Assembly: GCF_034190915.1 (NCBI RefSeq)
Contig: NW_026947506.1
Coordinates: 11,841,501-11,905,500 of the forward strand
Length of the DNA: 64,000 nucleotides
Direction of reading: 5' to 3'
Source of the DNA: Cavia porcellus
Lineage: Eukaryota; Chordata; Mammalia; Rodentia; Caviidae
Below the pieces are notes generated by a model. It was not told the DNA's origin, searched no databases, and worked only from the letters and a program-made list of their open reading frames with translations. The translations under genes and the position numbers were made by a program. Below, piece by piece: positions 24,391 to 36,746 of this stretch; position 1 is the first letter of the stretch, and each line of letters opens with the position of its first letter.

Positions 24391-26030
24391 GTACTTAGTG
24401 CAGCCTTTCCATAATTGGCTGCAAATGTTTTCAGGATTCAGGTTCAATCCTCCAGGGATGAATAAATCCCCTGATGTCAGAAAATATTCTGTGCCCAGGC
24501 CAAGGTGCCACACAACAGGATAGAGAGTGGGAAGGTTGTTTGAGACATAGCAGACTTCATTTTCAACTATTGTCTGTATTAATTTTCCACCTAGAAACCC
24601 AGTATGTGAACACAAAATGAGCAGTTACTGTGTAAAGTGAAGACATTTTATTTAAATGATAGTAATAGTCTGCAAGAGAGTAAACATGAAAGAAATGCAA
24701 ACATCAATTCTCCAGGACAAGCTTGCTACTCATTCAGACTCATAAAAATCCTGAATTCTAAAAGCGATCATATTGCCAAGCATTGGGGGCACAATTATTG
24801 CTGAAATGGAATGAAATTCCTAATCCAATTAAACGTTTACTTCTGATGCAGCAGGGACACTTAAGAACTTCAAACTCTAAGTTCCTCTTGCCCTATAGTT
24901 TCCTTGTCACAAATTGTCACACTGGTCTTCAGGATTTTAATATCCCTAGAGGCCATATATTCCCTAAAGTCATGTGATCCATTTGTTAATAACTTGTTTG
25001 GCATCAGAGATTTGTAGGAGATTAATATAATCACTTCTTTATGTATACATTGCAGCCATGTGACTTGGAACCCATGAACCAAATCTGGTCCCTGGATTCT
25101 TCCTCTCAGGCTCCCTCACTCTTCTCTGACTCCTTCATCTCATAAAAAAAGTTATCTTTTTCTTTTCACTCCTATTTTCCAAGATATTTCTGTATTGGAA
25201 ACAGTCAAAACCAAACTTCCCTCACAGAAACAATGACATGAAAGAATATATTTTAAAAATTTTTTTAGGTCAGATATTTTGTACCTGTATAAAAGTAAAG
25301 AAATAAATATCTAATATAATTCAGGTAGGTGTATGTCCTAAATACATCTTCAAAATATATCAACTCATTCAACTAATTATGCAAATGAGCTTTTAATCTA
25401 TGAATACCCTGAAAGATTTTTAGCATGTACCTATTTCAGTTTGACTACAGCAATTCTTTGCAGATGAAAACCACTAATTTCCTGTACAACCCATTCTCTG
25501 CCAAGCAGGCAGAACAGGCCTTTGGTGATGCATTCATTGTTGAAACAAATGAACTGCTAGAAACACCTAGACTCATGTTACATAGTACTTAACAAATCAA
25601 TGGATGCCTACTTAATCATCTACCAGTTTCACTTGTAAGTACTGACTTACAAAAATTTATGCAGAATACTCAAAATGATGTGAACAGTTGTATGATCATG
25701 CCCTCCGAGAAATCAATACAACACCCCTCAATATGTTAATAAGAGAATATATGTTGATATGGTAGCAATATATTGATAAGGTAGCAATATATTTTGTTGA
25801 TAGGTAGCATAACACTTCCATGTACAGGTGCAGAAAATTTTACATGCAGTAACCTTTTCAGGAAACTTACAGTTATCTTTTCTGAAAGTTAATTTTCTGT
25901 TGGGGCCTATGCTAAATCTTGAAAAAATTGCACAGCAAAGGACCAAAAGAATGAGACAAGTGGAATTCTCTTGAGCACAGTGGAAGAGTGAAATCCTCTT
26001 CATAGCTCATAATGCTGCTAACCAGCCAGC
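24391..26030. other. Unassigned non-coding DNA
   Basis: I recognise no gene or repeat here. Short frames are present but none has a known domain. The stretch is AT-rich without tandem structure. Confidence 0.4.
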
Positions 26031-26290
26031 CAACTATCACAAGGTCAGCATGTACTTAATCAGAACAAGCAAGGAATTGAGTGGACAATGGTGGAAACCT
26101 GAGCAGGCTCCTGTGAGAGGATCAAGGAACTCTCACAACAACAGAGCATGCTGATTAAGAAAAACTATGTAGGAAGTCTCCAGGTGGCCTCAGGAGTGAC
26201 CTATCTTGTTCCCTGAAGTGTCTCCTCATTTTTAATTCAACCATGCCCAGGTCAGACCACAGCCCTGCACATGTATTCAGCTTTAACGCT
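26031..26290. repeat. Diverged third copy of a duplication-unit segment
   Basis: Matches about 500-760 and 36000-36270, including the shared block 'tctccaggtggcctcag' and 'gtgtctcctcatt'. Identity is clearly lower than between copies 1 and 2, so it stems from an older duplication. Confidence 0.65.
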
Positions 26291-27640
26291 TTCCGACATC
26301 TCTCTCTTTATTTCTTTTGTTGGCTCCAGGATAGGTGGCCAGCTCAAGGTGGGGAAACTTTGAGGAGAACTCCAATTTAAACTCATCTTAGTTGATCAGT
26401 TCATAACAGTAGTCAGTTACCAGCATAGACAGCAATTGTCAGAGGATATTAGTGATCCAAGATTCTCCGGCAGCCAACATTTTATATTGCACAGTATCTC
26501 CAGAGGCCAGACTTTTCTGCAGGAGGTTCAAACCAAGCTAACATGAGACCTACATTAACTACAATCAGTTCCTTAGTTCATATAAACGTCACTTAGGTCT
26601 TCTCAGGAGTTATCCTAGATGCATGCAGAGCAACCTCATGGCTCTTCTGTCAGTGTCAGCACCCAAAAGTTTCACAGCCATTGCTTGACCACGTTGCTCT
26701 CTGTGAAAACTTGGGAGATTTTTCTCCTGGTCACTCTCCTTAGGCACACCTTGCATTGATGATGACTTTCCTCTGTGATCTCATCATCTTCTTAGTGATA
26801 CAACCAGGGACACACATAGTATCCTAGGATGATGCAACCAGTGGTTATTTTATATCCTGGGTCTACACCAACGTTGAAGGGCTAGGGCCAAAATATTGGC
26901 TATCGGTTTAGTCCATCTGTTCCTCTAAGTTTTGGCTTCTAAACCTTAGCTGTTGAACATCCAGAAGTTTTTGTTAATGATACAGTATATAAGAGGCAGT
27001 AAGCTTAACATTACCATTTTATCTAAACATGAAGCAACTTAGAACATTAAATGAAACGTATTTTCTTCTATCCATGGACCTTTTAGGATTTGAATACCTA
27101 CAGTGTTAACAGTTGCATATTTTACATAGCATATCAGGAATCAGAACCATACATAGTATTGCATCATGACAATAATGAGACTCTCACAATAATCTAAATT
27201 CCTGTTTTGACATAAAATATTGCTTTAGTCAATCACCCTTATTCAATATACAAGAAGTTTTTTGTGTATTAGTGACCAACTTATTGATCTTTAGTTGAAT
27301 GTGAATCTCACAATTCTTTGGTATCAGCAGAGGTTTGCACATGACACAAAATTCTGTTACCACAAGTAATTCCCATTTTACAATCACGGAGTCTTATGCA
27401 TCCAGAAATATGAATATATGCAATACATCATTAAGTTTTTACAATCAACTGTCATAACCATGTGAAACTTTATACAGGCATCTTCAAATCAAAAATATGT
27501 ATTACTTTTTTTCATAATGACCAATGTGAACATTTAGGAATACATTTCATAAATTTATTTGAGGTGTCTCCTATAATGCTCTGGAGATCATTGAGGTCTC
27601 TAATCAATGACCAACAACAGGTTAAAAATGTTACCAGGCA
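26291..27640. other. Unassigned non-coding DNA
   Basis: No coding feature is recognised. The sequence may belong to an old retroelement, but I cannot name one. It ends at the left target-site duplication of the L1 insertion. Confidence 0.35.
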
Positions 27641-27657
27641 GGTGCTTTCTTATTTAT
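27641..27657. repeat. Target-site duplication, left
   Basis: ggtgctttcttatttat, identical to 29258-29274, which lies exactly next to the L1 5' end. Confidence 0.85.
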
Positions 27658-28171
27658 GTATCTTTTTATCATCTTCCAGTTTTAGAATTGCTTCTTTCTG
27701 GTTCCTTGTTATTTTTAAGAGGCTTTTTCTTTCAAGTTCATAAGCCCTAAATCTCTCTTCAAGTTTCAGAAGGTTGTCTTTAGTTTCTGTCAAGGCATTT
27801 TGCCAATATTCAATGGAGTTCTGAGTTTCCTGATATTCTCTTTGGATCTGTTTCATGTATTCTAAGTTATGCTTAAATTCTTCTTCAGATGCTTCTCTTT
27901 CTTTTCTGATTTCCTCAGTTCTTCCATCTGTATTCTCTTGGGCGGGGCTTGTCATTTCTTTAATTAATCTCTTTATATCTTGCCTCACTTGGATCAGGAG
28001 TACATCTTTAAATTCCTCTATGAGATCATGTAAGTACTTTTTAATTTCGGCTGATGCTGTGTCGAGTAGAGGATGGTTACTGTGCTTGTTCTCTTCAGTG
28101 TTTAGTTCTCTTGGGTTTAATTTCTCCTGTTGAACAGCTGGAGGTTTTTTTTTATTTTTATCTCTTGTCAT
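27658..28171 (-). pseudogene. L1 ORF1p N-terminal fragment
   Basis: An open frame of about 171 codons starting MTRDKNKKKPPAVQQ. A basic N-terminus is followed by a long charged heptad-type coiled coil (about residues 60-165), as in the trimerisation domain of L1 ORF1p. The RNA-binding RRM and C-terminal domains are absent because the element ends here; the last few residues before the stop come from flanking DNA. It could not support retrotransposition. Confidence 0.85.
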
Positions 28172-29257
28172 GTTTCTGGTTTCTTTCAGACTGTCCTGGA
28201 GTTCTCTGGCCCTCTCCGAATTGCTTAGGGCCTTTCAGAAGCGTGTTGGCTTGAGTTTTTGCTGTCCTCCCCAATTTGCTGTTATCTGGGGAAGGCTGGG
28301 ATGTAGGGGCGGTACAGTCTAGACTCTAGCCTCTGTGTCAGTTAGTTCATAAATTAGGCTGTACTTTCTGGTTGTCACTAAGTTGTGACTATTTTGTATC
28401 TGCTTATTGGGCCCCAAGCAGAGGCTTGGTTTAGCCCCAGTAGCTCCTGCCAGTTCTCTTTGAATCAGAAGCAGCTGGGTAATGGCACAGGATTCTGCCC
28501 AGGTCCCAGCCGTTTTCTTCCAAACCTCTCTGTGATAGGTGCACCAGAAAAGCAGATCTGCCCAAAACAAAGATGGCTCCCACTAAGTTCTCTGTGTGGA
28601 GCTGAAGCCAACAAGTAATCAGGCTCTGCCAGGACTTAAGATGTCTTCCACCAGCCCTCCCTACAGGGCGACCTGGTGATGTCACTAAGCTGCGATATCT
28701 GCCGCCAGGCTAATATGTCTGCACCAGATTCTGTGTTATTGATTTCCCCGTGGTGGCGGGCCAGCTGTTCTCTGGTCAAACCCAGCAGCGGCGGGGTTTT
28801 CTGTACTCACCAGGGTCCGGTGCAAGTCCTCGTTCCGGGACCGCCGCACACCAAGCTGTCCACTTTTCCCCCACTCGCGGCTCAGCGCTGACCGGTCAGA
28901 TTTCTGTGCACCGTTTAGATTTGAATCGCCAGAGCTTTGTACATCCGCTCTGGTGCAGCAGTGCAGAACTGGCTGCTACTTGGAGTCTCGATCTGGGTCT
29001 CAGTTTCCCGCGGTCTCCAAAAGCAACTCAGCTTTTCGTGCTGGGTCCACGAGTCTGTTTGTTGATTTAAGGGCGCGGGATTTTTAGCCTCCGGTCTCAG
29101 CACCACTTTAAATCCTCCAGTTGTACTGTCTTGGTTAATAAGAATCGCTATGGATTTGTCTGGTCCTCTCCATGCTGTCTTTTTTTATCTTTGAGTTTGA
29201 ATTCTCTGGAGAGATTCTTCGCTCGATCTCCTAGCTCGCCGCCATTTTACAATCCAC
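28172..29257 (-). promoter_or_regulatory. L1 5' UTR / internal promoter
   Basis: This GC-rich block stands out from its AT-rich surroundings and lies directly upstream of the ORF1 start. Near its outer end is aaaatggcggc on the minus strand (plus 29238-29248), a good match to the YY1 site that fixes L1 transcription starts. It is the most CpG-dense part of the 22-35 kb spacer. Confidence 0.75.
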
Positions 29258-29274
29258 GGTGCTTTCTTATTTAT
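29258..29274. repeat. Target-site duplication, right
   Basis: ggtgctttcttatttat, identical to 27641-27657. Confidence 0.85.
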
Positions 29275-29299
29275 CAATCAGAGCTCAGTTGTGCAATCT

Positions 29300-30480
29300 C
29301 ATTGCTAAGGAAGTTTATTTATTTATCTTTTAAAATTTATTTTTATTTAAAGAAAGACAAAGCAAAAGAGAAAACAGGTAGAAATAGTACATACTTTAAA
29401 AAAAAGAATAATAAATCACTAGTTTGTGTTTACATATTCTCCTCTTACAAATAATTGTTCAAGATACAAAAGTGGAACATATAAATGGGAATTCAAACAG
29501 GGAGACTGCACATAGTTCTGTTCAACCCTCTAATAAAACCTAAGTAATGGGTATCAATCCTATACACTTAAACATGTATGCATTATCCATAGCTTCATTT
29601 ATGTTGAGTTTAAGCAAGCCAAAGCAGATTAAAATCACTCTGATTGAAGATTAATAGTATTGCTGGATTTCACATCATGACACTACGGAATCAGCACTGG
29701 GTACTGTAGTGCCTTTTTTTCCCCTTCAAAGTATTTGTTCATTTCATCATGTGTCATAAGATCAGTTCTCATAAACTGTTAATAGATTTTATGGAGCATG
29801 CATCTTAACATGTATTTCTATACTTTCTATATTAGAGGGAGAAACAGAACAAAGCAGGACAGAGTGAAACATAGTCCTAGAGATACATAAAACTAAAAAG
29901 ATATATAATTGCTGTACAAGGAGTTCTACCATGGTTATTGTGTTGTCTCTTGTTATCATCAATAGAAATGGCTATATCATCAGATAAAATACAGTTGAAT
30001 ATATCAGTGCATAACAGTATTAATAGACATACAAATTTTTAGATAGTGTAGAGCTATTGAAACAGGTATTAATCAAATCCAGAATGGGTATTGTAGCGAA
30101 ACATTGTTATATTCTGTAAACTTGTCTATATTCTCTGATGATACTATCAACCTAACAGATTTGAGTAAAATCTATCAATAACAAGAACCTATCCATCAAA
30201 TCAGATTTAAGTAATATCAGTCATGATGTAACAGTATAAGTTATAGAGGGATCTGGTTTAAGTTAACAGGAAATTAAAGATGATTACTGCACTATATCCT
30301 GATATTTTTGGGATAGCTGTCTGTGCTCTCAGACCTAGTTCTTGTATAAAAACTGGGATGGAATAACTTCTATTTAAGCAGAGTGGTGCAAATAATGTAT
30401 GTTTTAATTCCTGATACACTAATAGCAATATCTTCTTCTGTCTTTTTAAAGACTATTCTTCCCCTTTCACTCCCCCAGGG
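29300..30480. repeat. Diverged third copy of unit segment 5.9-7.14 kb
   Basis: Aligns with 5.9-7.14 kb and 41.7-42.8 kb with many differences. Shared blocks include 'aatagtattgctrgattt', 'ctgatacact' and 'cttctgtcttttt'-like text. The first 200 bp also resemble 33880-34060. It is interrupted at about 30.49 kb by the HAL1-like element. Confidence 0.55.
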
Positions 30481-30489
30481 TGTACTGTG

Positions 30490-32775
30490 TATTTTTGGAT
30501 CTCCCCAACACCTTTGGTTTTATATGGTGGGGTTCAAACTGCTATATACCTAACTGTTTCTGAACTTTCTCACTCCTGGACTTGATCTCTAGTTGCATTT
30601 CTTTAAAGCCTGTCTTTCCAATATATCCATAAATACTGGTCCACTTGCCCCTATTACTCTCTGGTTCCCATCACATCGAGTTGTATATTCTCATATTCAA
30701 TTTTGGTCCAAATACCCTTATTCAGGTTAATTATACTTCCTAGAAAGAGCATCTTGGTGGGCTCTACTTTTTGATCAACTCTGCCTGTGATTATCTCTTT
30801 TTTGACTTAATTTAGTGTATATAGGCCATATATATTAGAAATTATATCCAACCATCTCTGTCTCCTTTCTGTTGTTCTCATTTTCTGTCATTAGTTGTCT
30901 ATTTGTCTTCTTCATTTCACTCTTTGCTCCATTCATTGCGGCCTCTGTACCATTGTTCCTGAAATCCTGGTTCTTTTCTCTCTCTTTAGAATGTCCTGTA
31001 GTATTCTCTGTAGGGTTGGATTGCTGATTGTTAATTCCCCCAATTCCTCTTTATTTGGAAGCATCTTGTTCTCCATTAATTTCTAGGGAAAGTTTTCAGT
31101 ATACATCAATCTGGGTTGAAGGTTATTTTCTTTCAGGACTTGGAATGATTGGCTCCATTTCCTTTTTGATTTGATGGCTTGTCCTGAGAAATCTGATGCA
31201 ATTCTGATGGGCTTTCCCTTATAAACGATGTTTCTTGTCTCCGAGAGCTTTTAATATTGTATTCTTATATTGAATTTCTGGGATCTTGATTATTATATGC
31301 CTATGTATAGTTATGTTTTGGTTTAGGTAGCTGAAGGTCTGTATGCCTCATACACCTGAGTATCTTTTCCTTTTCTTATGCTTGGGAAGTTTTCCTTAAT
31401 TATTTTTGTGAATAGCCTATGTAGTTCCTTTGTTTGTACCCCTGCTTCTTCATTCACATTTGTTATTCTTAAGTTATACATCCTATTGTCATTGTCTAGC
31501 ATTTGTGTTGTGACTGTTGTTTTCTTGTTGTTTTTAAGAAATTTTTCCTTTCATGAACCCACGGTGCCAACCTGCCCTCTAGTTTGGATAACCTATCCTT
31601 AGGTTCTTTCCAGCAGTTTTGCCAACTTTCAATGGGGTTTTTAAATTCCTGGTAGTCTCTTTGAACCAGCTTCCTTTATTCTAACTTTTCTCTATTTTCC
31701 TCATGAAACAATTCTCCCATTTTTTTGTGTTCTTCCCTTCTTCCATGTTTTTTCTTGAAAGGTACTTAGCATTTTTTAATTACTCTATTTATATCTTGCT
31801 TTACTTTGTTAAATACTTCACCTTTGAAATTGTCTATGAGTTCCTGAAGATATTGCTTTATGTCTACTGTTGCCATGTCTGATACTGCATGTTTGCTGTC
31901 CTCATTCTCCTTTGTATTTACCTTTCTTGGATCAATATTCTGAGGATTGGGGAGTGGCAACCCTTTCTTGTTGCTTCCTCTTTTCATATTTTTTGTTCCT
32001 TCCATACAGGTATATATAGTATACTCATCTTCATTCTTTGTTTTTTACACTTTGTCTGAAGTGCTGACCTCATGTTCTTGCCCAGTGCAGCGTACTATGC
32101 AGATACAGACCACAGCAGCCAATGCTGGGCCTGCCCTTCTGGGTTAGTCAACTTGCTGAAGGCTTCACTGCATTAGGGTGCACCTACTGGCACCAGGACA
32201 GGTATGGGCTAGCCTATTGGTCTCAGTCTGAGATGTGACCCACATCATGTGCTCTCCACAAATCCCACTTGAGAAGGAAGAAAGTGACTGAAGTCACTGC
32301 AGCCCCTTGTTCTGGCCAGTTTGCCTGGTCCCAGAATGTCATCTGTTGGAGCTCCTTTTCCTCTATGGAAGCATTTTGATTCCCATCATTCACTGCAGGT
32401 GAATGCAGGTTTCCCTGCCAGCTCAGCTCTCAGCTCAGATCCCTGACTCCCATCCTAAGTGCAAATGCATCTCCAGTGAGTTGAAACTGGTGAGCTTTGG
32501 TGTAGTTCCCTAAATCTTGGCTCCATGAGATCAACTGCAGCAGTGGCAGCAAGTTCAAATGGCAACATTGAGACTGTAGCTTTTCCAGTTGTAGCACTGG
32601 GACTGTATTTTTCATTGGTTTTTCTCAGCTTAGTTGGTTCCAGGATTGGGAGGGTCTGTCTCCCTCTGTTTTGGACTCACTAAGCTGTGCTATTATTGGA
32701 ATCTAAGTTCACTATCTCAGAAAGTCTCTGTAGCCTGCTGTTATCTATCCACCACCATCTTTTCTCCCCTGGGAC
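30490..32775 (-). mobile_element. Older HAL1-like / L1 element (5' UTR and ORF1, no ORF2 seen)
   Basis: The part at 31.5-32.77 kb is homologous to the L1 at 27658-29257. It begins with a decayed YY1-like site (agatggtggtgg, about 32751-32763, minus) and has the ORF1 N-terminus at 31766-32005. Unlike the younger element it continues through the ORF1 C-terminal domain. About 380 bp beyond ORF1 show no endonuclease or reverse transcriptase, which fits a half-L1 (HAL1) or a truncated L1. Confidence 0.65.
30870..32005 (-). pseudogene. Decayed L1/HAL1 ORF1
   Basis: The N-terminal 80 codons (31766-32005) are open and resemble the frame at 27658-28171. After several frame breaks the C-terminal domain is recognisable near 31.08-31.23 kb as VYKGKPIRIASDFS, followed by LKENNLQPRL, the nucleic-acid-binding end of ORF1p. 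Coding capacity is lost. Confidence 0.75.
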
Positions 32776-34106
32776 TTTTATTCATCCTAATCATATAATT
32801 TCTAAGTAATGACACTATAAAATCAGTGATGAATAACATCATATTGCATTTCTATACCCAGTCTTTGTGATATTTCGAGCAGCTGTCAACCAGTGTGAAA
32901 CCATGCATTGTAAATTTACAACCCGAACAAATCTTTGATCAAACAATGCAAACATTGAAATAGAGAAAAGTCACTGAGCTTAAAATGAAAGGAACAGCTG
33001 TTCACAGAGTGGACAAATGGACAGGCAGATGATCTGTGTGGATTCAAACAAACACAGGATTCAGCACACAAGTTGTCCGGGGTCTGTGAGAACATTTAAG
33101 TTCTCCAGAGGCCATTCATGTACTTGTACCATACCCCTTTGTTAAACTAGCTGCTCTTACACACCCTGTGCACCCAGGGCTGGAACACCTGGTCACTTCA
33201 AGTACTGCATACCCTTAGTGTGTTTCCCATATGTTCTGTGCCAGTTGCGAACTCCTGTTTGGCCATGTATGCTTTCTGCTTTACAGGTATGAACAATCAC
33301 TAGCTCAGGAACTCCCAGCAACTGCATACAAACAGACTGAACAAACAGGCAACTGATATATGGACAGACTGACAAACATCTTACAAAATGAGAGTGCAAT
33401 CAAGTATATTCTTAATCAAGCCAAACTAAATTACCTTCTTACAAATTTAGAGTCTACAACTATAAATCAAACAGTTGGATTTGTTTTAGACCAACTAGCA
33501 GAGATCTTGTATAAAAGGATCCAAGGCCTGATTCAGAGAGAGGTGAAATGTTGGAATTACATTGTGTAGCCAGTGATGCCAACTCCTTCCATGCAGGGCA
33601 AACACAATGAGCAGGAATCCACACAAGGCCTTAGAAAAAACACAGAGGATCCCCTTTCCCCAGATGAGCCTAGGCATCAGCCCCAGCCCACATGGGTCTT
33701 GGGGAGTTTTGAATAATAGAAAAGGGTTTATCAGAGGTATAATATACTAAGAATGTATTTGTATCAGGGGAGAAGACAGCCTCAGTGGGACAGACAACTG
33801 ACTTAAAGTAAATGATACCATGATGAGAATAGGAAAACCTGTGCTGGAAGTGCATTTTTCTTCTTTAATTGTTTAAAGAGAAGAGATATTCTTTTCTTAT
33901 TTTTAAATTAAAACAGACTAAACAAAACAGAAAACAGGTAGAAAAGATATATGCTTTTAAAGAAAAACTATAAGAAATTCACTGGTTGATGTTTACATAT
34001 TAAACTCTTACAAACAAGTGTTCAAGATACAAGAGTGGATTATATAAAGCGGGGATTCAAAGAGCAATGGATCAAAATCATGACTGTGCACTTGCAAGAC
34101 AGGCAT
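32776..34106. other. Unassigned non-coding DNA
   Basis: No gene is supported. A 69-codon plus-strand frame at 33360-33569 has a helical look but no convincing family match. The part at 33880-34060 is similar to 29300-29500. Confidence 0.4.
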
Positions 34107-35626
34107 TCATGCCACTGAGGTAAATTCACAGCCCTGTGTTTGCAGAGGGAACAGTGGAGGACACAGCAAAAAGGGAAAGTCAGCCTTGGTAAGTGGTAAG
34201 ATAGTATTGATTAAATAAATTCTAAGGACTACAGGTGTTCTAGTACATCTCAAGAGATTAGAGGGATTAGCATTGACAATGGCAAATAAAGTATCATCAT
34301 GTGAGTGAAGTAAAAGAGAAACTTCAGCTCCAGTGTGTAGCAAACCTGAAGAGAAAAGGTTGTCAATAGTAAAAGAGAGGCTTTGGCATGCATCTCCTAG
34401 GAGAATAGCAGTAGACGCCACAGTGCAGCCAAAGCCTTGATTTTCACAAATAACATGACAAGCTTTAGACAACACATAAGGCAAGACACTTAATTGAGCT
34501 ACAGTTTCAAAAACATTTAGTTGAATGGGTAAGAGATCACAAGTGAATCAACAATATGCCCATTTAATCAGCATCAATGACACCAGGAATCACAAAAGTG
34601 CCTGTTTTTGATGCATGTGAACAGGAAAGTACCAGGCCAGCTGTCCCAGGATGTAAAGTATCATGAAAAGTAGTAGGGACCTTATAAAACTTACCAGGGA
34701 TTTCCAAGGTAGTGTCCAGTTTCATGGAAACATCTTTCAAAGCATTTTTGTAGTCTTGGTTTGCATTTTTGTATGTTAATTGCTTTAACAAGATAGATGC
34801 TGCTGCCGTGTTGTCCACATGGCATTCACTAGTTTAATTTTTCATTCTATAAAGGTAAGGCAAGGTTCAGTGGCCTCCGTTTTAATAATGCTAAAGGAAC
34901 TCTGTGTGTGCACTGCTTCATGGATTCTTTTTCAAGCTTTTAAAGCAATTTAAGCCATTTGAGGGTAATAGCCTGAGGGTGGCAATGAATTTGTTGGCAA
35001 ATTTCTGAAAAAGCTCTCTCTCTCATAATTCAGTAGCTCCTATATCAGTATTGCAATCTAAATTATTTATAGCTTCCTTGTCCACAGCATCAGTATATTC
35101 TTAGAGCCACACCAGATGGTTAATTTGAGTGACAATAGTATACACTAAGGCTTTCCACTCCAAAGGGGTCATTTGATAACTATGATTGATACCCTCAATA
35201 ATGCCAATTACAAAAGTACTTTTAAATCCATATTCCTTGTCACTGATGAAAAACAAGACAAGCAGTTAATTCCCCATGTTGTTTAGCTTCTTGAGCCACC
35301 TTTTGCATGTTTAGAACCTGTAAAGTATTGCCCAGAGGTTTTTCAGGAATTGCATCTTGTGGAGGCAGTGGCAAGAGGAGGTGGTAAAGCACCAGAAGTG
35401 GTGAACCCATGAAAACTGGAATCCAACCACGGAATGTTCCATGTGCCTGCCTACCAAATGTCACCTCAGCAAAGATATCAGGTATGCAAGACACAGATTC
35501 GAGCTCGAGGCTCCTCAATGCAGCAGTTTACCTATTTTTTCCCAATCTCTCACAGTGACTACACCCACCTCAAGGGCAGTGATCATAAATTTCCCACAAG
35601 AGCTGCACCAAAATATCTTTGGAAGT
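34107..35626 (-). pseudogene. Old class II (betaretrovirus-like) gag-pro fragment
   Basis: Decayed retroviral sequence read on the minus strand. A matrix-like piece (35.57-35.63 kb) is followed by a proline-rich linker and a capsid segment ending in a 'KNANQDYKNAL' helix. After a deletion that removed the nucleocapsid come dUTPase motifs (PGVIDAD; VAQLSVLP; GFGCT) and a protease whose active-site triad reads HTG instead of DTG. Many stops and frame breaks are present. No pol, env or LTR is recognisable. It is independent of, and clearly older than, the provirus at 49967-57709. Confidence 0.75.
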
Positions 35627-36578
35627 AACAGGGCTCACCCTCCTAAAGAAAAGAAGTTCTGTGTTATGTTTATGTTGCATTTCAGATATAGGATTCATCA
35701 TGACTTCACTAATGAAGGGATTTTTTAATAAAATGAAGTGATTTTGCAAACAAAATGAAATAGACATGCTATTGGGGCCATTTTCTACCCAGGAACACAG
35801 CAAAGGTAAGTCACCATACACAGCAGCCATCTTCACTTTAGATTCTTTGTTTAGGTATCAAGTTGTTGGGGTGCATGCCTAGATCTCCAACCCCTCAAGT
35901 AGGTGCATGGTGAAGGCCCAAAAGAATGAAACAACTGACACAATCTGTAGGGATGCAGGAGGATTAAATCCTTGGCATAGGTTATAACTCTTTTAGCGGG
36001 CTGGGTGACTGATGCTGAGCAGCCCATATTTAATCAGAACAAGCAAAGAGTGGAGTGGACAGTGGAGGAAACCTGAGCATGCTTTTAGGAGGATTTCAAG
36101 GAACCTTCAGTGCAACAAATGATGCAAATTGAGGAAAACTATTGAGAAAGTCTCCAGGTGGCCTCAGCTATAACCTATCATGCCCACTGAGTGTCTCCTC
36201 ATTCTCAGATCAATCGTGCTCAGGCTATGCCAGAGCCCTGCACCTGTACTCAGCTTCAATGGCTCCAACAAGTTTCCAAATAACTGTATGAATCACAAGT
36301 GCACACCACTCAAGTCTCATTCAAACACTGTCACCTTCTCTCACTCCCAGACATAGCCTTTCTATTTTTCTGAATACAGATAGACATTGGCCCTGTCTCA
36401 TCATATTCATGCTAAGACCATGCTCAACAGAAGAGAATATGTCAGTCTCAGCCATGAAATGCTGAAGCCACAATAAAACTTTGTTTTTTTTCAATACTGT
36501 TTCTCAGCATGCATAATATTTTTATACCAAATGAGTATGAAACTCACCGTGGTGATATTAATTAAAAATTAGAAGTAT
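35627..36578. other. Non-coding duplicated DNA (copy 2)
   Basis: Counterpart of 1-1060 without the copy 1 SINE. No gene supported. Confidence 0.55.
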
Positions 36579-36732
36579 GCTGGGCGTGGTGGCTCACACA
36601 TGTATTCCCAGAACTCGAGAGGCTGAGGTGGGAGGATCGTTGTGAGTTTGAGACCAGCCTGGGCTACAAAGTGAGCTCAAGGCCAGCCTGAACTGCATTG
36701 TGAGACCCTGTCTCAAAAAAGACAAAAAAAAA
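36579..36732 (+). mobile_element. B1 SINE, private to copy 2
   Basis: Full-length B1: gctgggcgtggtggctcaca, 'gaggctgaggtgggagg', 'gagaccagcctgggctac', 'gagaccctgtctc' and an A-tail. Imperfect 14-bp target duplications flank it (36564-36577 aaaaattagaagta; 36733-36746 aaaaattaaaagta). Copy 1 has the empty site near 1062. It is among the best preserved SINEs in the window. Confidence 0.92.
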
Positions 36733-36746
36733 AAAAATTAAAAGTA

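Larger units (their letters stand above)
27658..29257 (-). mobile_element. LINE-1, 5'-complete but ending inside ORF1
   Basis: On the minus strand the element starts at 29257 with a few bases before a YY1-type site, runs through a GC- and CpG-rich 5' UTR (to 28172), and stops within the ORF1 coiled coil at 27658. Perfect 17-bp direct repeats flank it. L1 insertions are normally truncated at the 5' end; this one keeps the 5' end and lacks the 3' end. The sequence just before its 3' edge is A-rich (gataaaaagatac), which might reflect internal priming or early polyadenylation. Retained CpGs suggest it is fairly young. Confidence 0.85.

Noticed and set aside
28054..29070. Several plus-strand frames in the GC-rich block
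   Set aside because: They are antisense to the L1 5' UTR and ORF1; open frames are expected in GC-rich sequence with few stop codons.
33360..33569. 69-codon plus-strand frame suspected of being a retroviral envelope helix
   Set aside because: No fusion peptide, C-x6-CC motif or membrane anchor accompanies it, and its strand is opposite to the nearby gag-pro relic.
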